A DNA stretch of 64,000 nt from Amaranthus tricolor (taxonomy: Eukaryota > Streptophyta > Magnoliopsida > Caryophyllales > Amaranthaceae), in the NCBI RefSeq assembly GCF_026212465.1, contig NC_080056.1, positions 20,139,036 through 20,203,035 on the forward strand, in the 5' to 3' direction. Below are positions 35,203 to 47,322 of the stretch, in pieces. How positions within the stretch are numbered: position 1 is the first letter of the stretch; each line of letters starts with the position of its first letter. The notes beneath the pieces were generated by a model. The model was not told the origin of the DNA. It did not search any database and saw only the letters and a list, made by a program, of their open reading frames with translations. A program made the translations under genes and the position numbers.

Positions 35203-38000
35203 GGAAGGGCTAACCGATATGTCACCTTACCCACCCGTTCCAAAATTTCATATGGTCCCATGAATCGAGGGCTCAACTTTCCACGAGCACCAAAACGCAC
35301 TACTCCGCGCATGGGTGACACGCGAAGTAATACCCGTTCGCCCACGATGAACTCTTCTGGTTGTCGCTTTAAATCAGTGTAAGACTTCTGGCGATCCTGT
35401 GCCCCTTTCAAATGATCCCTTACCAATCTTACTTTCAAATCATCCCAATAAACCGGATTACGAACAACGACACCCATACAAAGCCTCGAATGGAGCCATC
35501 TGTATAGATGCCTGATAATTGTTGTTGTAAGAAAATTCGACTAGGTTCAAATGTTCATCCCACGACCCTTGCCATTCCATGGCAATAGCGTGCAACATAT
35601 CTTCTAGTATCTGATTTGTCTGTTCCGTCTGCCCATCCGTCTGCGGATGGAAAGACGTACTATAAAGCAACGTAGTGCCCATTGCCTGTTGCAAGGTTTG
35701 CCAAAATTTATGACAAATACCGGGTATCTCTGTCGGACACAATAGTACGGGGCACACCGTGAAATCGCACGACATACTTAATGTAAGCTCGAGCTAATTG
35801 TTCCATCTCCCAACGACAGTTCATAGGGATGAAACGAGCTGATTTAGTCAAACGATCCAGTATGACCCACAACGCATCATTTCCCGCCTTCGTCCGATTT
35901 CCATAAAGATATCATCCCACTTCCATACCGGTATCTCCAAAGGTTGTAGTAAACCTCCTGGTCTTTTATACTCACCTTTAACCTTTTGACAAGTCAAACA
36001 GCGCGAGACATAATTTACAATATCTTTCTTCATCCCAGACCACCAAAACATTAGCTTAAGGTCTGCATACATTATGTCACCGCCCAGATGGACTGAAAAT
36101 TTTGTACAATGGGCCTTATCCAAGATACGTTCCTTCAGAGATTCTTCCCCTGTCGGCAAACATCAGCGAACATTGAACCTCAAGTTCCCATCTTTATGAA
36201 CAAAGAATCCCTCCGCTTTTCCTTCTCGAGCTTGTTCCTTCAACTTCAACAGTTTCGGGTCTTTATCTTGGGAATTCAAAATTTCTTCAAAGAATGAAGG
36301 TCGAATAGACAAAGCATTCAGACATCCCTGTAATTCACCCTTATGCACCACTTCCAAGTTTAACCTCGCAAAATCCCGATGCAACTCTTCAACTCCGTCC
36401 AAGGCGGACAACGAGTGACTAGACATCCTACTCAACTCATCGGCTACTAAATTTGCTCGTCCCTTGTGATATATGAACTCCAAATCATAATCTGTCATCA
36501 ACTCTAGCCACCGACGTTGTCGCATGTTTAAATCGGGCTGAGTGTAGAGATACTTCAGACTCTAATGATCAGTGTAGATCCTATATTTGACGCCATACAA
36601 GTAATGCCGCCATATTTTGAGAGCAAACACTATAGAAGCTAACTCCAGATCATGGGTAGGATAATTAAATTCATGTACTTTCAATTGTCGTGATGTGTAA
36701 GCAATCACCTTACGGTCCTACATCAGTACACAACCCAATCCTTTCTTCGATGCGTCACTGTAAACAGTATTATCCAACTTTGGGTCAGGTAGAGTAAGAA
36801 CAGGGGCTGTAGTTAACCTTTCCTTCAACGTCACGAAGGCCTACTCACACTCGTCAGTCCACTCGAACTTCTTCTCTTTCTTCATCAACGAAGTCATAGG
36901 TCGGGCAATACGCGAGAAGTCCTTGATAAAACGACGGTAATACCCAGCCAAGCCCAAGAAACTTCGTACGTCGATGACATTCTTTGGTGACGACCAACTT
37001 CGAACTGCCTTTATTTTTGTCGGATCAACCGAGACGCCCTCCTTAGAAACAAAATGTCCCAAAAATGAGACCTTTTCCAACCAAAAGTCACACTTCGACA
37101 ATTTCGCATACAACTTATTTTCTCACAGGGTTTGCAGGACTAAACGTAGATGTTTCTCATGATCATCCCGCTCTTTCGAATAGACCAATATGTCATCAAT
37201 AAAGACTACCACAAACTTATCCAAATACGCACTAAATACTTGATTCATCAAATACATGAATGCAGCTGGAGCATTTGTTAATCCAAAAGGCATCACAGTG
37301 AACTCATAATGCCCATAACGTGTTCTAAAAGCTGTTTTATATATATCCCCTTCAGCTATTCTTAGTTGGTGATAACCCCATCTTAAATCAATTTTTGAAA
37401 AGATTCTAGCTCCTCTCAATTGATCGAAAAAATCGTCGATGCAGGGTAACGGGTACTTATTCTTAATGGTCACCTTATTTAGTTCCCTATAATCAATACA
37501 TAATCTCAAACTGCCATCCTTCTTTCTTACAAAAAGAACTGGATCCCCCCCAAGGAGAAACACTAGGTCGGATATAACCCTTGTCCAACAATTCCTCAAG
37601 TTGAGACTTTAATTCTTCCATCTCCTTCAGAGCCATGCGATAAGGGGCCTTAGAAATTGGTCCCGTCCCAGGCACCAAGTCTATTGTGAAATCAATCTCC
37701 CGTTGAGGTGGCATGCCGAGAATTTCATCAGGGAAAACATCTATGAATTCATTCACAACCGTAATATTCTTAGGATCCTCCTCCTTCTTCCCCACTTGGC
37801 TGATATGACATAAGTACACAGGGTGTCCTTGCCTCATGAGTCTTTCCAATTTTAAGGTCGACACCAAATTCGTTCGGGGTCCTTTTTGAAATTTTCGATA
37901 TCTAACCGCAAAATTAACTCTAAGCCTTCCATATCTAACACATACAAGTCACTAGGAACAATGACCTTCCCTATTCTTAAGGGCACTTCCTTACACAATC
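35203..38000 (-). pseudogene. Tekay B pol: RT, RNase H, integrase, broken
   Basis: Read leftward on the minus strand from about 37870: RT with [14 protein letters not shown] and [13 protein letters not shown] (about 37600-37120), RT thumb and connection (37113-36841), RNase H ending [11 protein letters not shown] (36525-36400), integrase zinc region ([16 protein letters not shown], about 35990), core (35775-35458, with QTDGQTEQTNQILEDML), and integrase C-terminal part to about 35203, where element A interrupts LALPNL. At least six frame changes or stops separate these parts. It is the older and more decayed of the two Tekay copies. Confidence 0.85.
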
Positions 38001-38004
38001 TATC

Positions 38005-39197
38005 TCAATTGTACAATCTTCTCGATGGAAGAGCCACTATATAAGAAACTTTTTCAAATGTTCCTAAATTCAACTCCTCTACTTTATTCTTTGCAAGAAA
38101 TGAACATGTTGCACCCGAGTCAAAACGTACATTAACAGCTACAGAATGAATGGTGAAGGTACATGTAACTGCATCCGTTGCTTGGTCAGCTTCCCTTGCA
38201 CTGACCGTAGTTACCCGTCCATCAAACGGCTGTGTATTTATTCCTTCCACTTGATTACCCCCACGTTGCATACCTGACCCTTCGATCCGGTTTCCATCTA
38301 CGCGGCCTTGTCCCCCACTAATTGGTCGCTGCAACCTCTGAGCATTGTTTCCATGATTACCATTTCCGCACTGTATGTTGACTTGCCTTCCGGAGTTATT
38401 CAAATTCTGCTGTCGGTGCTACCCACCCGGCTGTTGACTCCTACTCTCTTTCTTGATGTAGCATTCACACTCCCTATGTCCCCTCTTGTGGCAAAAATTA
38501 CATTCAACCAAATTCCCATCACAATCCTTTCCAGGATGATTTTCCTTGCATCTCCTACAGAATTACTTCCTTTCATTGCCATCTCGATCCAGCAATGGCT
38601 TAGCAGGCTTCGCATCACCCCTAAACCCAGAATTTGTACTAGACCTACTTCCCTGAAAATTTCCGAAGGTTCTAGCTTTCTTCTGATAAAAGTCCGACGA
38701 ACTCCCTGATGTCTGGCCTGCAATCTGCTTCCTCTTCTCAGGGACCTTACCCTTCTCTTTTTCCTTCTCCTTCCTCAGAATATTCCGTATTTGAGACGCA
38801 CACTTGTACATTTGTTCCAGGGTATTATAGCGGTCGCTCTCAATATGTTTTTGAATATCATATGACAATCCCAGTTAAAATCGCTGCATTTTTTTCTCCT
38901 CGGTGGGAACATCGTCAGGATAGTACTGAATATATTCCATAAACTTTCGGTAATACTCATCAACAGTCATGTCTCCCATCTCCAAACGAGCAAACTCGTT
39001 TGACTTATCTTTTCTCACGTGCAAAGGGTAGAATTTATCTCGCATAGCCCTTTTAAATAAAACCCAATTAAGGACTCCATCAGCTTGTTCTAGTAACTTA
39101 GATCTACTATTTGCCCACCAATAGTCGGCTTCACCAACTAAATAAAACGCAGCCTGGTTGACCTTCAGTTCCTCTAGGCATTCAACCACATCAAAAA
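38005..39197 (-). pseudogene. Tekay B gag (distal part) and protease
   Basis: Minus strand from the CACTA insertion point: gag from FDVVECLEELKVNQAAF through MTVDEYYRKFMEY and RYNTLEQMYKCASQI, a degraded CCHC region near 38560-38440, and the protease with RFDSGATCSFLAKN near 38130. Stops and frameshifts lie near 38870, 38560 and 38400. The first part of the same gag is on the other side of the CACTA at 52266-52489. Confidence 0.85.
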
Positions 39198-39214
39198 CAC
39201 TAGTGGAAAAAACC

Positions 39215-39465
39215 TCGTTTGCTGCGGTTTTTTTTGCCATTATTTGCTGCGGTTTTGGCCCCCAGCAATAGTGATAGCAGCAAATGTCCTACTTTAAATG
39301 CTGCGGTTCAAAACCGCAGCAAATAAGGGCATTATTTGCTGCGGTCATGGGCTAAAACCGCAGCAAATAATGGGTGTTATTTGCTGCGGTCAGGGGGAAA
39401 ACCGCAGCAATAAGTGTGTCATTATTTGCTGCGGTCAGGCTTAAAACCGCAGCAATAAGTCTCTT
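39215..39465. promoter_or_regulatory. Left subterminal hairpin array of the CACTA
   Basis: At least four successive hairpins of the form TTTGCTGCGGT...ACCGCAGCAAA, with short loops (for example around 39298-39328, 39332-39370, 39380-39412 and 39424-39455). In En/Spm such arrays bind the TNPA-type protein. The following stretch to 39684 is AT-rich 3' flank of the TNPA/Ulp1 gene. Confidence 0.85.
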
Positions 39466-39684
39466 TTTTTTTTTTTTCTTTTTCCGTTTAATCCTTATAA
39501 TAATGCAATAATATTACAATGTAATAACAGTGATTAATCCAATGATAATCACAGATAATCAACATTAATCTCTTTGTAATAATAAACTCTCGCTCGTATA
39601 TATATATAATATAATATGTACGTACATATATATATATATACATTAAATAAACTATAAAAAATAATCAATAGTAATTACAATTTA

Positions 39685-42600
39685 TCAAGGACAAATATTA
39701 GCAAGATACACGGCAATCTTGTCTTTTAATTCGCGCATCTCTTCACTTCTCAAAGCGCGTGTTTCCCTCGGAATGTCGTTTAAAACCTATATTATAATAT
39801 TAAGATAAAAGCTATTAATATAGAAACATTAGATTTTACCAATAATATATTTAATTAAGAACGTAACAAATACTTACGTCATCTATATTTTCGACTCCAA
39901 ATTCCTTCACGGAATTTATAATATCGTCCATAAACTTCAGCGCGTAGTAGCCGCAGTCAACGGAAGAAGGAGGTTGTTGAAAGCACTAAGAGAAAATAGA
40001 AGTTAGTGTCAAAAACGGTTAAAAACGCATAAAATCACAACTTAACACATAAATTCTAGAATATGACTATGATTTTCAATTCTAACAACTTCTACACAAT
40101 AATATATACCAAATAGTGTTGTGTGCCAAGTTTCGTGCAAAACAAACAAAGTTTGAGCTACTTTACGCGCGGAATTGACAAAAACGCTTAAAAACGCATA
40201 AAATCGCAACTTAACTTCTAATTTCTAGCATATGACTATTATTATCAATTCTAACCATTTCAACACAATAATATATGCCAAATAGTGTTGTGTGCCAAGT
40301 TTCACGCATAACAAACCAAGTTTGAGTACTTTACACGCGAAATTGACAAAAACGCTTAAAAACGCATAAAATCGCAACTTAACTTCTAATTTCTAGCATA
40401 TGACTATTATTATCAATTCTAACCATTTCAACACAATAATATATGCCAAATAGTGTTGTGTGCCAAGTTTCGTGCATAACAAACCATGTTTGACCTACTT
40501 TACGCGCGAAATTGACAAATAAAAACGCGAAATTGACAGCATCAAACTAGTGACCAGAACACCTGGCACGACACGTGGAGACCAAACCTATGCATCCAGG
40601 ACCTAGGCTAAAGTGGAAATGGAATCTTGGTACTTGGATCTAGCTATCAAGGTCCTAAAACCATTCTAACAATCCCCGTGGAGTCCTAGAAGCTGAGCCG
40701 AAGGAGGGCTGGTCGACAGTTTGCTAGATCAGAAATTTGTTTAAGTGTTTGTGGTTGTTTCGTGTTCTTTTCATGATCATTTGTAGTTTTTGACTGTGTC
40801 ATTAATCAAAGCTTACGCACAACATTAATCCTTGCATAACCAAGGCCTTAATCAGTCCCGGTTTCGCATCAAAACCAAGTTTGAGCTATTTTACGCGCGG
40901 AATTGACAAAAACGCTTAAAAACGCATAAAATCGCAACTTAACTTCTAATTTCTAGAATATGACTATTATTACCAATTCTAACCATTTCAACACAATAAT
41001 ATATGCCAAATAGTTTTGTGTGCCAAGTTTCGTGCATAACAAACCAAGTTTGAGTACTTTACGCGCGAAATTCACAAAAACGCTTAAAAACGCATAAAAT
41101 CGCAACTTAACTTCTAATTTCTAGCATATGACTATTATTATCAATTCTAACCATTTCAACACAATAATATATGCCAAATAGTGTTGTGTGCCAAGTTTCG
41201 TGCATAACAAACCATGTTTGACCTACTTTACGCGCGAAATTGACAAATAAAAACGCGAAATTGACAGCATCAAACTAGTGACCATACCACCTTGCACGAC
41301 ACGTGGAGACCAAACCTATGCATCCAGGACCTAGGCTAAAGTGGAAATGGAATCTTGGTACTTAGATCTAGCTATCAAGGTCCTAAAACCATTCTAACAA
41401 TCCCCGTGGACTCCTAGAAGCTGAGCCGAAGGAGGGTTGGTCGACAGTTTGCTAGATCAGAATTTTGTTTAAGTGTTTGTGGTTGTTTCGTGTTCTATTC
41501 ATGATCATTTGTAGTTTTTGACTGTGTCATTAATCAAAGCTTACGCACAACATTAATCCTTGCATAACCAAGGCCTTAATCAGCCCCGGTTTCGCATCAA
41601 AACCAAGTTTGAGTACTTTACGCGCGGAATTGACAAAAACGCTTAAAAACGCATAAAATCGCAACTTAACTTCTAATTTCTAGCATATGACTATTATTAT
41701 CAATTCTAACCATTTCAACACAATAATATATGGCAAATAGTGTTGTGTTCCAAGTTTCGTGCATAACAAACCAAGTTTGAGTACTTTACGCGCGAAATTC
41801 ACAAAAACGCTTAAAAACGCATAAAATCGCAACTTAACTTCTAATTTCTAGCATATGACTATTATTATCAATTCTAACCATTTCAACACAATAATATATG
41901 CCAAATAGTGTTGTGTGCCAAGTTTTGTGCATAACAAACCATGTTTGACCTACTTTACGCGCGAAATTCACAAAATCGCTTAAAAACCCATAAAATCGCA
42001 ACTTAACTTCTAATTTCTAGCATATGACTATTATTATCAAGTATAACCATTTCAACACAATAATATATGCCAAATAATGTTTTGTGCCAAGTTTCGTGCA
42101 TAACAAACCATGTTTGACCTACTTTACGCGCGAAATTGACAAATAAAAACGCGAAATTGACTGCATCAAACTAGTGACCAGACCACCTTGCACGACACGT
42201 GGAGACCAAACCTATGCATCCAAGACCTAGGCTAAAGTGGAAATGGAATCTTGGTACTTCGATCTAGCTATCAAGGTCCTAAAACCATTGTAACAATCCC
42301 CGTGGACTCCTAGAAGTTGAGCCGAAGGAGGGCTGGTCGACAGTTTGCTAGATCAGAATTTTGTTTAAGTGTTTGTGGTTGTTTCGTGTTCTTTTCATGA
42401 TCATTTGACCAAACCTATACAAAACCCATAAAATCAAATTTGTGTAACTTTCTTGCTATCCATTTTGGAAATGTGGCTCTGGATGTAGATCCCATTTGTC
42501 CACGCACTCTTTTCATTGCGTTGAAACGCATGGGAAAAGTAATACCATTTATATATATATATAACACTTAATTAAATCAAATTGGTAAAATAATTAATAT

Positions 42601-45600
42601 TACGTACGCATTCAACAATGCTTTGAAACTTGTGTTGCGAGGTAGGCTGTTAGGTTTTTGTAATGAGTCGAAGACGTGCACGGTGTTCGTTAAAGGACAT
42701 ATGATCAAAAGTATCCAATGCAAACTACAAACACAAATTTAAAATCAACAAATTAGAGATTAGGTGACTTTAAAAATCAAAAGATAAGTTCAATTTCAAA
42801 AATAAAACTTACTCTTCCCAATATGGAGCCAGAATGAATGTGTGTTTACATGCAAGGGAATTAGTCAAAGCAGTCTCAATGTATGCTCTGACGACATCTG
42901 GATCATTTCTACATTTACTACCCGAAATCGTCTCCGGACAAAACCATCCAATTTTTATTGGAGGTTTGCAAGAATTTACCTCCTCGTAAACCGCACTAAA
43001 CTCACAAAAAAGAGAATTTTGTTAGTAATTCGGTCATTAAAACAATTAAACAACAATGCCTAACTTGTAAGATAATGAACATCACCTCATGTAGACATGG
43101 AAAAGAGCTACGTTCAGCATCTCTCCTCTCAAAAATTGCCCGATGTCACTAGGACCAATAATTACATACGGGTCTTCTGAAAAGCAGTATTGCTCCTTCA
43201 GCAGGGGCAACATGATTGGGTCCTCCTCACTTATGCGAGATGCACAATAATGCAACCATTTGCAATCTTGAGAGAGATCTTTTAGCTCCTCATCAGTCAA
43301 AATTGGAGTGCTTGGCATCGACTTTGACCCAGTCGACACCTTTGCTGAGGAACCGGCCTCTCTACAAGATCCCTTTTGACTCTTTTGCTATTTCAATTTA
43401 TAAAATTAAATTAGTGTGAGCATGCAATTAAAAAATAAAAATTAATAAGGTACAAATGATTCTTACCATGTTAGTGAATCGGACCCAAGCATATGGCCAT
43501 GTGACGAAACTACCTAGGGCGTCTGATAGTTTCTCAAGGCTCCATGCTGGCATTGGAATTGGGAGTGAAAAATCTTCAAACCCCTTTACAATAGTCTCCA
43601 CGGCCACACTGATGTGGCCATTTGTAACAAGCACTGAATGCACTGTTTGGCCCTCTTTATTTGGCTGTGCCATACCATATGCAACCTCAGTTAAGTCGCC
43701 ATCACTAGCAACACCTAACTGAGGCAGCAAAAGAGAACAAGGAGTCGCCTCCTGAAAATTGTGTCGTTTAGTATAATAAGCATCATAATAAAATTTTAAT
43801 TACGCGTTGCAATTTAAATTAATAAGTGCTTATATATTTAAAAACTATGTACCTGTAGCACTGGCACCGGAGTTGGCTCCGGATTTTGAGCAACGGGGGT
43901 ATTAGTAAAGAGCTGGGGTGCTACGGGGGTAATGGGCTCAGGTGTTGGCTCGACCAAAGCGTTAGAATCCCCATGTTGACTTCCCTGATCCTCGACAATC
44001 AGGTTTGCCAAGTCCACAATGGGTGCACCCATCTTTTGCAACACGGTGGCCAACTTCGCGAGAACGTCCTTCGTAATCTCCGCTCGGAGGGTTGCTGCTT
44101 CTTCCCGCAGTGCCGTTCGGGATTGAGTAGCAACACACTCTTTGCCGAATGCCTTCCGTAACCCCACGCGGACGCCTCCTTTTCTGACTACCCGCCCACT
44201 GTGGTCTTTCCCTAAGACGATATGCAATGCGTCAACATTGCCTTTTGGGGTGAACTCCCCCGTAGCTTCTTTTTCCTTCCAACCCATCTGTTCAAATAAA
44301 AAGTGACATATATAGTAATTAGTATAAGTACATCAAAGCCAAAGAATACAAAACAAATGAAGAATATACTTAATAATTTCAAAACTCACCACAGCATCAG
44401 CAACCTTCTTCGTTCCCGGATCATTAATGGTAAATTTACCACTTGCATCTCGGGAATGAAGCCCGCAATACCAATCACGCACCCGATCTCCAGCAAGAGT
44501 ATGTACGGATGCGGAGGTAGTCGTAGATGAGGGTGTGGATGAACTTTGATTGGGGTATAAACCCGCATCCACCCACTCTTTTCGGACCTCATCGTACGTT
44601 TTCTGGCCTAAGCGATGGTAAAACTTCCTTTTGCTTGCAGAATCTGAAGCTTTACCACGCTTTTCCTAATTAATCAATAGAAATCGAATGTCATGTATTA
44701 GTTTAATGACTGAATCAAAAGAAGTAAATTCAAATTGGTAAACTATAATATAATATGAAATACTTACAACTTCTTTGGGAGTTGTTCTTTTGGCAACAGA
44801 GGCCTCCCAATCCCTCTTCGATATGTGACCCCATATTTTGTAGGGCATCTTCGAAGGTGCTTGCTCTCCACCTTCGTTTCCCGTTTTGACCTTTTTGGTC
44901 GTACGGGCACGGGTCTTCGTAATCCAGCCAGTTACTAGCTTGGATTTGAAATCTCTGAATCTTTCAGCAACAGCTGAAAGAAACACATTCTTCTTGTCCT
45001 CATCGCTCTCGATGTGGAAAAGATTCTACAAAAAAAATGTATATTTGTTATTGTCAATTAAATTAATTTTAAAAGGGAAATTATTAATGGTGCCCTTGTA
45101 CTATTGAAAAATTACAATGGTACCCAACTGCATTTCAGTGGTACCCCCCAATTATACGGTAATTACAACCGTGACCTTAATGATGAATTTTCCGTTAAAT
45201 GTCCGTTAAATTTGAAATTTAACCTAACCATGGTTAGTTTCTTGTTCTTCTTCCCTTTTCTCTTTCATGGCAGCTCTTCTTCCATGGCAGCTCTTCTTCC
45301 ATGGTTAGTATGAAATTACAAATTGCAAGAGCAATAAAATCTTTTTCATCCCAAAAAACAGCATTTTAAACCTAGAAATAAAATTAAATCAAATCAAAAA
45401 CCCAAAAATCAAATCAAATTTCACCAGAAATCGAATCTCACCGGATAATTTGTTCTGCAGAATTAGAAGCTTTTTCATAGTCCCTTTTTTACACATATCA
45501 GGAGGGATTGTACCGGAAAGAGAATTGGTCGATACGTCGATGAAATTGAACTCAGCCCATGATCCAAGCTTCTGGGGAAGTTCTCCGGTGAGATTATTAC

Positions 45601-47113
45601 TATATAGAGATAAATTTACCAGATTCTTGAATCCATACAAGCTGATTCATGAATTTAAGCTCAGATAAATCACCTTCTAAGCTATTATTTGAAGCATCAA
45701 AACGCTGTAATTTCGTCAAATTTCGAAACCCAGTTGGGATTTTCCCGGTGAGTTGATTACCGTAAAGCTCGAGTTGCCATAGATTTGTAAGATTGGAAAT
45801 CTCAGATGGAATTGACCCAATTAAGAAATTAATGGATAATTCAAGATTAATTAACTGATGAAAAAGATTAATTTCTGGGTTTTTGTTTAAATTTGGATGT
45901 CTCCAAACATCAAATTTGGAACTGAAAATTGTCATTTAAAGTGGCTAAATTTCGTCATTGAAATGTGATACAAGTTCCAAATGCTACCTTACAGAAGTAA
46001 TTCATGATTTTATGTCAAGCCATTTAGGTCGTATAATCATTGCTCATATTTTGATGTTCAACCACATAAAATAAATTGGACCTTCTTCAACTGTTCATCA
46101 GAATTCCAACAACTATAACAGTTTACCATATATAACTTTATCAGAAATATATTAATCTTTGATTTTTGGGTTTTTGATTTGATTTAATTTTATTTTATTT
46201 CTAGGTTTAAAATGCTGTTTTTTGGGATGAAAAGGTCCTGAATTTTTCTATGCCCCCTTCAATTTTGAGCTAATTGAGCAATTTCATATTGTTAATAGCA
46301 TAATACCAGACATTGATTGGTGTTGAAGTTTTTCTGGTTTTCCTGAATTGGGTCTTCATTCTTTTCTTTTATTAGCAATTTCTGATTGTACCAATGTGTT
46401 GATTCAGCTTCTCCTTGGAATTTTGATATCCACTATCTGAGGTTCTGGCTGCCATGGAAGAAGAGCTGCCATGGAAGAAGAGCAGCCATGAAAGAGAAAA
46501 GGGAAGAAGAAGAAGAAACTAACCATGGTTAGGTTAAATTTTAAATTTAACGGACATTTAACAGAAAATTCATCATTAAGGTCACGGTTGTAATTACCAT
46601 ATAATTGGGGGGTACCACTGAAATGCAGTTGGGTACCATTGTAATTTTTCAATAGTACAAGGGCACCATTGATAATTTTCCATTTTAAAATGAAACTAAA
46701 TGAGTAAAAATAGTAAAGTTGCTTACCACAGTATCATTCCATAGAGAGTTTTTCAAACCCTCTGGAACCTCGTTCCATGCGTGCAATATGGAAATCTTGC
46801 GGATACATAGGCCCACTTGTTTTCCATATTGCCTACGCCATTTTCCGCAGGGTTGACCCAATGCATTGTATTCCAAATGCATTGGTTCCGTGACTTTGAG
46901 GTTTTTCGTAGGACCTCGCCCTTTTCTTTTCTTACTGGTAGTGGGAGCATCCATTGGTGGGGCATCTTCAGTCTCAAAATCATTGTCTAGAGGTGGAGCG
47001 TCTTCAGCCATACGCTCGAATCTCACAATTTGGTCCTCTTCAATGTCGTAACTACGATGCTCATTATCCGAGGTCTCAATCTCGGGGACAATTTCGTCTC
47101 TGAATAGATGCAT
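39685..47113 (-). CDS. CACTA gene 2: TNPA-like domain fused to Ulp1-type protease
   Basis: Spliced gene; exon borders inferred from GT/AG sites and phase: 46727-47113, 44768-45025, 44390-44665, 43853-44287, 43467-43751, 43086-43387, 42813-42995, 42608-42724, a less certain exon near 42455-42560, 39878-39985, 39685-39786. Exons 1-3 carry the plant transposase domain of the Ptta/En/Spm type (TEPMHLEYNALGQPCGKWRR, WNEVPEGLKNSLW, KRKFYHRLGQKTYDEVRKEW). Exon 4 has a coiled-coil-like stretch and a Pro-rich linker. The last exons give a C48 cysteine protease: the His in LHWILLIICP, the Asp in VHVFDSLQ and the Cys in SVDCGYYALKFM are all present. The protein would bind the subterminal repeats; SUMO or similar proteins may be the protease substrate, which is inference. 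The junction between the 42.5 kb and 39.9 kb exons spans the tandem repeat and its phase is unresolved. Confidence 0.8.
40010..42420. repeat. Higher-order tandem repeat in an intron of CACTA gene 2
   Basis: A 168-bp monomer (around AACGCTTAAAAACGCATAAA and CAAATAGTGTTGTGTGCCAAG) occurs about eight times, and a second block (about 330 bp, starting GCATCAAACTAGTGACCA and containing GACACGTGGAGACCAAACC) occurs three times, at 40539, 41267 and 42163. The distances are 728 and 896 bp, i.e. one higher-order unit and one with an extra monomer. A diverged monomer at 47190-47285 suggests the unit arose from CACTA sequence. No coding capacity. Confidence 0.92.
45075..46681. mobile_element. Pack-MULE inside the CACTA
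   Basis: Terminal inverted repeats of about 230 bp (45075-45301 and 46440-46681; ends GGGAAATTATTAATGGTGCCC and GGAAAATTATCAATGGTGCCC) flanked by a perfect 9-bp duplication ATTTTAAAA (45066-45074 and 46682-46690), the signature of Mutator-like transposition. A further inner inverted repeat of about 70 bp (45341-45407 against 46159-46232) suggests a rearranged interior. It encodes no transposase but contains an LRR receptor kinase fragment. It lies wholly within the first coding intron of CACTA gene 2 and leaves both splice sites untouched. The small frames at 45104-45313 and 46404-46652 are the inverted repeats. Confidence 0.93.
45410..45935 (-). pseudogene. Captured LRR receptor-like kinase fragment
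   Basis: Minus strand: NLELSINFLIGSIPSEISN, LTNLWQLELYGNQLTGKIP and FRNLTKLQRFDASNNSLEGD, then in another frame FKNLVNLSLYSNNLTGELP, KLGSWAEFNFIDVS and GTIPPDMCKKGTMKKLL. These are extracellular LRRs close to the HAIKU2/RLK7 group of plant receptor kinases. A deletion near 45625 removes about one repeat and shifts the frame; there is no signal peptide, membrane segment or kinase domain. After SGEI (about 45420) the match stops and element sequence begins. It is a copy of part of a host gene carried by the MULE, not a working receptor. Confidence 0.85.
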
Positions 47114-47322
47114 TATATATTAGTACCTGAAAGAGTATGAATAGAAATATATTAGAACATAAGCTAAGTAATATTAAGAATAAGACTATGATTTACAATT
47201 CTAATACGTACGTTCAACACAATAATATATAACAAATAAGTGTTCTGTGCAAAGTTTCATGCAAAACAAACCAAGTGCCAAAAAAACTTTTAAAAGCTTT
47301 AAATTCATACCTTGTGAATCAC

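Noticed and set aside
40010..42420. Regular repeat and spacer pattern that could suggest a CRISPR-like array
   Set aside because: Units are 168 bp and head-to-tail, the second block is itself repeated, and the context is a plant transposon intron.
44303..44592. Alternative open frames opposite or shifted to CACTA gene 2 exons (also 43216-43419, 43456-43722, 43886-44161)
   Set aside because: Shadows of the predicted exons, which have better splice phase and domain similarity.
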